A stretch of DNA of 64,000 nucleotides from the NCBI GenBank assembly GCA_037951165.1, contig JBBDHG010000459.1, positions 292,001 to 356,000 of the forward strand, read 5' to 3'. Below the pieces are notes generated by a model. It saw only the letters and a list, made by a program, of their open reading frames with translations, made no database searches and was not told the DNA's origin. The first letter of the stretch is position 1; each line of letters begins with the position of its first letter. A program made the position numbers and the translations under genes. This DNA comes from Lophius americanus (taxonomy: Eukaryota; Chordata; Actinopteri; Lophiiformes; Lophiidae). Shown piece after piece: positions 56,403 through 64,000 of the stretch.

Positions 56403-57739
56403 ACACTCGGTACCGACCCATGTCACAGAACACGTGACACGTGATGAAGAAAAGATGAATAACCTCCACAAACCTGCTCAACTGCTGCTTCTTCTACCGC
56501 CCCCACCTGGACAAACGCTGCAACTACACCACCCTTACTCCATCAGTGGTGGAGGAGAACTACACCACCCTCACTCCATCAGTGGTGTCCTCCAGGTGGA
56601 GGAGAACTACACCACCCTCCATACGTCTGCTGCTCATTACAGGTGGATTAAGTATTCGGATCCTTTACTTGAGTTAAACTTCTAATGAAACTCTGTAAAG
56701 ATCCTCCACAACAAAAATACCTGCATTCCGAATCTTACTGAACGAAACTAATGATAATACTAATAATAAATTAAATATATTACACAATGAAAAAAGGAAA
56801 TTAATAGATAAATTCATATCTGCATTCAATATGTATTTAATTTTGTTTGTGATATTAAGTTTTTATGGTGGTATTTATATTTATACCCACAGATATTCAG
56901 TGAATCAGGAAATTTATGTCTGATTTTACAAGCAACAGCTTTTAAAAAAAGTTTTGTCAGGTTCCTCCATGTTTGCGTTGTGGATTATAAACTTTTAAGC
57001 TGATTCTCATGCGTTAATGCTTTAAAGAAAATGTATGCAGTTGGTTTTAGGAGCTGTTGTTATCCATTTGTTCCCTTCTTAAAATGCCCTGATGTAGATC
57101 GGGGACATAAGATCGTTCTCGGGGGTAGGTATGCCCCCAATCTCCCTAGAAGGTTTGGGTTTTGGACTTCTGTCGGAGCCAGAAGAAAAGGCAAGAAGAA
57201 GGATCCTGGCTGGTCGGCCGAGTCAAGATCATCTCTGAACCTGCTGGTTGTTCCTGGTCCTTGTCTGATCCCACAGAAAAGTTATTTTAGCACAAAGAAA
57301 GTTCATGCTGGTTCCGATAGAAAGGTGTCAGAACACAGAGAGCATCACATGACTGATTCTTTGGCCAGAGGAAGACCAATATCAGACAGTTGGTTTTAAT
57401 GTTATGGCTGATCGGTGTGCAGCCTGATCTGATCACAGAGTGTCTTCAGTCGGTTTAATTGTGATTCAGACAGAAATCCACCACCAAGTACATTTAACTT
57501 TTCCTGCCTCCTCAGACTTCATAACCTCAGCTCTCTGATGACGTCATATCCGCAAAAGTCAAAACCCCTGTGAGTTTAGGATGATGTCACCAGTAATTCT
57601 AGCTACTAAGAGTCTTTTCCTTTCTCTGATCACCCCTCAGAACTTAATCTGGAGATTGAGTTTTCTCCACTGATACAATGTGTTCTGCCATGACGTCATT
57701 TTTAAAAACAACAAGAGTCTCTGATCAGCTCCGTTCTTC

Positions 57740-58039
57740 ACCGGGTGCGGTGGCGCGCGCCTGTAATCCAAGTTACCGGGAGGTTGAGTCTGGCGGATCG
57801 TTTGAGCTCAGGGGTTCTGAGCTGCTGCGGACTATGTCGATCGGGTGTCCGCACTAAGTTCGGTATCGATATGGTGCTCCTGAGGGAGCTCGGGACCACC
57901 AGGTCGTCTAAGGAGGGGTGCACCGGCCAAGGCCGGAAACGGAGCAGGTCAAAGCCCCCGTGCCGCTCAGTAGTGGGTTCGCGCCTGTGAATAGACGCTG
58001 TAGTGCAGCCTGAGTAATACAGCGAGACCCAGTCTTTTT
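57740..58039 (+). ncRNA. rn7sl: 7SL (SRP) RNA gene, copy 5
   Basis: The gene is of consensus sequence with the proximal CRE intact at 57691-57698. The middle distal CRE is altered to TGATGTCA (57582-57589). Downstream, the first of the two E-boxes is broken (CACGAG). Confidence 0.95.
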
Positions 58040-58154
58040 ACACTCGGTACCGACCCAAGTCACAGAACACGAGACACGTGATGAAGACAAGATGAATAAC
58101 CTCCACAAACCTGCTCAACTGCTGCTTCTTCTACCGCCCCACCTGGACGAACGC

Positions 58155-58412
58155 TGCAACTACACCACCCTCACTCCATCAGAGGTGGAGGAGAACTACA
58201 CCACCCTCACTCCATCAGTGGTGTCCTCCAGGTGGAGGAGAACTACACCACCCTCACTCCATCAGTGGTGGAGGAGAACTACACCACCCTCACTCCATCA
58301 GAGGTGGAGGAGAACTACACCACCCTCACTCCATCAGAGGTGGAGGAGAACTACACCACCCTCACTCCATCAGTGGTGTCCTCCAGGTGGAGGAGAACTA
58401 CACCACCCTCCA
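58155..58412. repeat. Expanded minisatellite in spacer 5
   Basis: Six repeats arranged 36-47-36-36-36-47, a different order from spacer 3. The expansions therefore arose independently or were reshuffled. Confidence 0.85.
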
Positions 58413-59528
58413 TACGTCTGCTGCTCATTACAGGTGGATTAAGTATTCGGATCCATTACTTGAGTTAAACTTCTAATGAAACTCTGTAAAGATCCTCCAC
58501 AACAAAAATACCTGCATTCCGAATCTTACTGAACGAAACTAATGATAATACTAATAATAAATTAAATATATTACACAATGAAAAAAGGAAATTAATAGAT
58601 AAATTCATATCTGCACACAATACGTATTTAATTTTGTTTGTGATATTAAGTTTTTATGGTGGTATTTATATTTATACCCACAGATATTCAGTGAATCAGG
58701 AAATTTATGTCTGATTTTACAAGCAACAGCTTTTAAAAAAAGTTTTGTCAGGTTCCTCCATGTTTGCGTTGTGGATTATAAACTTTTAACCTGATTCTCA
58801 TGCGTTAATGCTTTAAAGAAAATGTATGCAGTTGGTTTTAGGAGCTGTTGTTATCCATTTTTCCCCTTCTTAAAATGCCCTGATGTAGATCGGGGACATA
58901 AGATCTTTCTCGGGGGTAGGTATGCCCCCAATCTCCCTAGAAGGTTTGGGTTTTGGACTTCTGTTGGAGCCAGAAGAAAAGGCAAGAAGAAGGATCCTGG
59001 CTGGTCGGCCGAGTCAAGATCATCTCTGAACCTGCTGGTTGTTCCTGGTCCTTGTCTGATCCCACAGAAAAGTTATTTTAGCACAAAGAAAGTTCATGCT
59101 GGTTCCGATAGAAAGGTGTCAGAACACAGAGAGCATCACATGACTGATTTGTTGGCCAGAGGAAGACCAATATCAGGCAGTTGGTTTTAATGTTATGGCT
59201 GATCGGTGTGCAGCCAGATCTGATCACAGTGTCTTCAGTCGGTTTAATTGTGATTCAGACAGAAATCCACCAACAAGTACATTTAACTTTTCCTGCCTCC
59301 TCAGACTTCATAACCTCTGCTCTCTGATGACGTCATATCAGCAAAAGTCAGAACCCCTGTGAGTTTAGGATGACGTCACCAGTAATTCTAGCTACTAAGA
59401 GTCTTTTCCTTTCTCTGATCACCCCTCAGAACTTAATCTGGAGATGGAGTTTTCTCCACTGATACAGTGTGTTCTGCCATGACGTCATTTTAAAAAACAA
59501 GAAGAGTCTCCGATCAGCTCCGTTCTTC

Positions 59529-59828
59529 ACCGGGTGCGGTGGCGTGCGCCTGTAATCCAAGTTACCGGGAGGTTGAGTCTGGCGGATCGTTTGAGCTCAG
59601 GGGTTCTGAGCTGCTGCGGACTATGTCGATCGGGTGTCCGCACTAAGTTCGGTATCGATATGGTGCTCCTGAGGGAGCTCGGGACCACCAGGTCGTCTAA
59701 GGAGGGGTGCACCGGCCAAGGCCGGAAACGGAGCAGGTCAAAGCCCCCGTGCCGCTCAGTAGTGGGTTCGCGCCTGTGAATAGACGCTGTAGTGCAGCCT
59801 GAGTAATACAGCGAGACCCAGTCTTTTT
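59529..59828 (+). ncRNA. rn7sl: 7SL (SRP) RNA gene, copy 6
   Basis: One change from consensus was seen, GGCGTGCGCC for GGCGCGCGCC in the 5' Alu domain (near 59544), a C-to-T at a CpG. The CRE is at 59480-59487. Confidence 0.95.
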
Positions 59829-61166
59829 ACACTCGGTACCGACCCAAGTCACAGAACACGTGACACGTGATGAAGACACTATGAATAACCTCCACAAACC
59901 TGCTCAACTGCTGCTTCTTCTACCGCCCCCACCTGGACAAACGCTGCAACTACACCACCCTCACTCCATCAGAGGTGGAGGAGAACTACACCACCCTCAC
60001 TCCATCAGTGGTGTCCTCCAGGTGGAGGAGAACTACACCACCCTCCATACGTCTGCTGCTCATTACAGGTGGATTAAGTATTCGGATCCATTACTTGAGT
60101 TAAACTTCTAATGAAATTCTGTAAAGATCCTCCACAACAAAAATACCTGCATTCCGAATCTTACTGAACGAAACTAATGATAATACTAATAATAAATTAA
60201 ATATATTACACAATCAAAAAAGGAAATTAATAGATAAATTCATATCTGCACACAATACGTATTTAATTTTGTTTGTGATATTAAGTTTTTATGGTGGTAT
60301 TTATATTTTGTACCCACAGATATTCAGTGAATCAGGAAATTTATGTCTGATTTTACAAGCAACAGCTTTTTAAAAATGTTTTGTCAGGTTCCTCCATGTT
60401 TGCGTTGTGGATTATAAACTTTTAACCTGATTCTCATGCGTTAATGCTTTAAAGAAAATGTATGCAGTTGGTTTTAGGAGCTGTTGTTATCCATTTTTCC
60501 CCTTCTTAAAATGCCCTGATGTAGATCGGGGACATAAGATCTTTCTCGGGGGTAGGTATGCCCCCAATCTCCCTAGAAGGTTTGGGTTTTGGACTTCTGT
60601 TGGAGCCAGAAGAAAAGGCAAGAAGAAGGATCCTGGCTGGTCGGCCGAGTCAAGATCATCTCTGAACCTGCTGGTTGTTCCTGGTCCTTGTCTGATCCCA
60701 CAGAAAAGTTATTTTAGCACCAATAAAGTTCATGCTGGTTCCGATAGAAAGGTGTCAGAACACAGAGAGCATCACATGACTGATTCTTTGACCAGAGGAA
60801 GACCAATATCAGGCAGTTGGTTTTAATGTTATGGCTGATCGGTGTGCAGCCTGATCTGACCACAGAGTGTCTTCAGTCGGTTTAATTGTGATTCAGACAG
60901 AAATCCACCACCAAGTACATTTAACTTTTCCTGCCTCCTCAGACTTCATAACCTCTGCTCTCTGATGACGTCATATCAGCAAAAGTCAAACCCCCTGTGA
61001 GTTTAGGATGACGTCACCAGTAATTCTAGCTACTAAGAGTCTTTTCCTTTCTCTGATCACCCCTCAGAACTTAATCTGGAGATGGAGTTTTCTCCACTGA
61101 TACAGTGTGTTTTGCCATGACGTCATTTTAAAAAACAAGAAGAGTCTCTGATCAGCTCCGTTCTTC

Positions 61167-61466
61167 ACCGGGTGCGGTGGCGCGCGCCTGTAATCCAAGT
61201 TACCGGGAGGTTGAGTCTGGCGGATCGTTTGAGTTCAGGGGTTCTGAGCTGCTGCGGACTATGTCGATCGGGTGTCCGCACTAAGTTCGGTATCGATATG
61301 GTGCTCCTGAGGGAGCTCGGGACCACCAGGTCGTCTAAGGAGGGGTGCACCGGCCAAGGCCGGAAACGGAGCAGGTCAAAGCCCCCGTGCCGCTCAGTAG
61401 TGGGTTCGCGCCTGTGAATAGACGCTGTAGTGCAGCCTGAGTAATACAGCGAGACCCAGTCTTTTT
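61167..61466 (+). ncRNA. rn7sl: 7SL (SRP) RNA gene, copy 7
   Basis: One change was seen, TTTGAGTTCAGG for TTTGAGCTCAGG (near 61234) in the 5' domain. The CRE is at 61118-61125. Confidence 0.95.
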
Positions 61467-61584
61467 ACACTCGGTACCGACCCATGTCACAGAACACGTG
61501 ACACGTGATGAAGACACTATGAATAACCTCCACAAACCTGCTCAACTGCTGCTTCTTCTACCGCCCCCACCTGGACAAACGCTG

Positions 61585-61760
61585 CAACTACACCACCCTC
61601 ACTCCATCAGAGGTGGAGGAGAACTACACCACCCTCACTCCATCAGTGGTGGAGGATAACTACACCACCCTCACTCCATCAGTGGTGGAGGAGAACAACA
61701 CCACCCTCACTCCATCAGTGGTGTCCTCCAGGTGGAGGAGAACTACACCACCCTCCATAC
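61585..61760. repeat. Expanded minisatellite in spacer 7
   Basis: Four repeats, the last of the 47-bp form, with private variants GGATAACTAC and AACAACACC. This accounts for the 1709-bp period. Confidence 0.85.
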
Positions 61761-62875
61761 GTCTGCTGCTCATTACAGGTGGATTAAGTATTCGGATCCT
61801 TTACTTGAGTTAAACTTCTAATGAAACTCTGTAAAGATCCTCCACAACAAAAATACCTGCATTCCGAATCTTACTGAACGAAACTAATGATAATACTAAT
61901 AATAAATTAAATATATTACACAATCAAAAAAGGAAATTAATAGATAAATTCATATCTGCACAGAATACGTATTTAATTTTGTTTGTGATATTAAGTTTTT
62001 ATGGTGGTATTTATATTTATACCCACAGATATTCAGTGAATCAGGAAATTTATCTCTGATTTTACAAGCAACAGCTTTTTAAAAATGTTTTGTCAGGTTC
62101 CTCCATGTTTGCGTTGTGGATTATAAACTTTTAACCTGATTCTCATGCGTTAATGCTTTAAAGAAAATGTATGCAGTTGGTTTTAGGAGCTGTTGTTATC
62201 CATTTGTTCCCTTCTTAAAATGCCCTGATGTAGATCGGGGACATAAGATCTTTCTCGGGGGTAGGTATACCCCCAATCTCCCTAGAAGGTTTGGGTTTTG
62301 GACTTCTGTCGGAGCCAGAAGAAAAGGCAAGAAGGAGGATCCTGGCTGGTCGGCCGAGTCAAGATCATCTCTGAACCTGCTGGTTGTTCCTGGTCCTTGT
62401 CTGATCCCACAGAAAAGTTATTTTAGCACAAAGAAAGTTCATGCTGGTTCCGATAGAAAGGTGTCAGAACACAGAGAGCATCACATGACTGATTTGTTGG
62501 CCAGAGGAAGACCAATATCAGGCAGTTGGTTTTAATGTTATGGCTGATCGGTGTGCAGCCTGATCTGATCACAGAGTGTCTTCAGTCGGTTTAATTGTGA
62601 TTCAGACAGAAATCCACCAACAAGTACATTTAACTTTTCCTGCCTCCTCAGTCTTCATAACCTCTGCTCTCTGATGACGTCATATCAGCAAAAGTCAAAC
62701 CCCCTGTGAGTTTAGGATGACGTCACCAGTAATTCTAGCTACTAAGAGTCTTTTCCTTTCTCTGATCACCCCTCAGAACTTAATCTGGAGATGGAGTTTT
62801 CTCCACTGATACAGTGTGTTTTGCCACGACGTCATTTTAAAAAACAAGAAGAGTCTCTGATCAGCTCCGTTCTTC

Positions 62876-63175
62876 ACCGGGTGCGGTGGCGCGCGCCTGT
62901 AATCCAAGTTACCGGGAGGTTGAGTCTGGCGGATCGTTTGAGCTCAGGGGTTCTGAGCTGCTGCGGACTATGTCGATCGGGTGTCCGCACTAAGTTCGGT
63001 ATCGATATGGTGCTCCTGAGGGAGCTCGGGACCACCAGGTCGTCTAAGGAGGGGTGCACCGGCCAAGGCCGGAAACGGAGCAGGTCAAAGCCCCCGTGCC
63101 GCTCAGTAGTGGGTTCGCGCCTGTGAATAGACGCTGTAGTGCAGCCTGAGTAATACAGCGAGACCCAGTCTTTTT
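62876..63175 (+). ncRNA. rn7sl: 7SL (SRP) RNA gene, copy 8
   Basis: The gene is of consensus sequence with T5 terminator. Its proximal CRE alone is altered, to CGACGTCA (62827-62834), while the two distal CREs remain. The RNA should be normal, but promoter strength may differ. Confidence 0.95.
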
Positions 63176-64000
63176 ACACTCGGTACCGACCCATGTCACA
63201 GAACACGTGACACGTGATGAAGACAAGATGAATAACCTCCACAAACCTGCTCAACTGCTGCTTCTTCTACCGCCCCCACCTGGACGAACGCTGCAACTAC
63301 ACCACCCTCACTCCATCAGAGGTGGAGGAGAACTACACCACCCTCACTCCATCAGTGGTGTCCTCCAGGTGGAGGAGAACTACACCACCCTCCATACGTC
63401 TGCTGCTCATTACAGGTGGATTAAGTATTCGGATCCATTACTTGAGTTAAACTTCTAATGAAACTCTGTAAAGATCCTCCACAACAAAAATACCTGCATT
63501 CCGAATCTTACTGAACGAAACTAATGATAATACTAATAATAAATTAAATATATTTCACAATGAAAAAAGGAAATTAATAGATAAATTCATATCTGCATTC
63601 AATATGTATTTAATTTTGTTTGTGATATTAAGTTTTTATGGTGGTATTTATATTTATACCCACAGATATTCAGTGAATCAGGAAATTTATGTCTGATTTT
63701 ACAAGCAACAGCTTTTTAAAAATGTTTTGTCAGGTTCCTCCATGTTTGCGTTGTGGATTATAAACTTTTAACCTGATTCCCATGCGTTAATGCTTTAAAG
63801 AAAATGTATGCAGTTGGTTTTAGGAGCTGTTGTTATCCATTTTTCCCCTTCTTAAAATGCCCTGATGTAGATCGGGGACATAAGATCTTTCTCGGGGGTA
63901 GGTATGCCCCCAATCTCCCTAGAAGGTTTGGGTTTTGGACTTCTGTTGGAGCCAGAAGAAAAGGCAAGAAGAAGGATCCTGGCTGGTCGGCCGAGTCAAG

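Larger units (their letters stand above)
51035..64000 (+). repeat. Tandem array of 7SL RNA gene units
   Basis: Eight 7SL genes start at 51035, 52671, 54307, 56103, 57740, 59529, 61167 and 62876, giving periods of 1636, 1636, 1796, 1637, 1789, 1638 and 1709 bp. The final unit continues past the window edge. Each unit runs 7SL gene, paired E-boxes, minisatellite, AT-rich segment, a 122-codon open frame overlapping a Tc1 remnant, three CRE-type sites, next gene. Most of the length difference comes from minisatellite copy number. Units are nearly identical, so the array is young or actively homogenised. Confidence 0.97.

Overview
The window looks like nuclear DNA of a teleost fish. It has spliced vertebrate genes with GT-AG introns whose phases agree, fish-type interspersed repeats (Tc1-like elements, a hAT-type MITE, a tRNA-derived SINE, L2/Maui-, RTE/BovB- and Rex3-like LINE pieces) and many AT, GT and ATCC microsatellites. 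Nothing bacterial or viral was recognised. Gene identities rest on recognising protein motifs from memory; no database search was possible.

Layout. 1-4302: non-coding DNA upstream of, or in the first intron of, JDP2. 4326-6184 (+): JDP2, a bZIP repressor of AP-1/CRE sites, three coding exons, 163 aa. 7200-15400: a repeat-rich gene desert. 15413-19779 (+): an LRRC74A-like leucine-rich-repeat gene, 13 coding exons, 435 aa. 19780-24095: intergenic, with a Rex3-like LINE carrying a large (GGAT)n tail and a possible PROX2 regulatory block. 24096/24212-29632 (+): PROX2, a prospero homeobox factor, about 593 aa, with a decayed Tc1 transposon in its last intron. 31782-50184 (-): YLPM1 (ZAP3), 20 coding exons that join in frame to about 1856 aa. 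PROX2 and YLPM1 are tail to tail, as I recall them on human 14q24.3, where JDP2 and LRRC74A also lie.

51035-64000 is the most striking part: a head-to-tail tandem array of at least eight 7SL (signal recognition particle RNA) genes on the + strand, in units of about 1.64-1.80 kb, running off the window edge. Each 300-nt gene has both the Alu and S domains and ends in T5. Genes 2-7 each have a perfect CRE (TGACGTCA) 49 bp upstream, gene 1 has one at -50, and gene 8 has a one-base variant. Gene 2 and later genes also have two more distal CRE-type sites. The spacers hold paired E-boxes, a 36/47-bp minisatellite of variable copy number, and a remnant of a Tc1-like transposon. The array starts about 850 bp from the YLPM1 start codon, in divergent orientation.

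The protein genes do not form one pathway: JDP2 and PROX2 are transcription factors, YLPM1 is a nuclear PP1-binding protein with a P-loop domain, and LRRC74A is poorly characterised. The 7SL array would supply the RNA scaffold of SRP for protein targeting to the endoplasmic reticulum.
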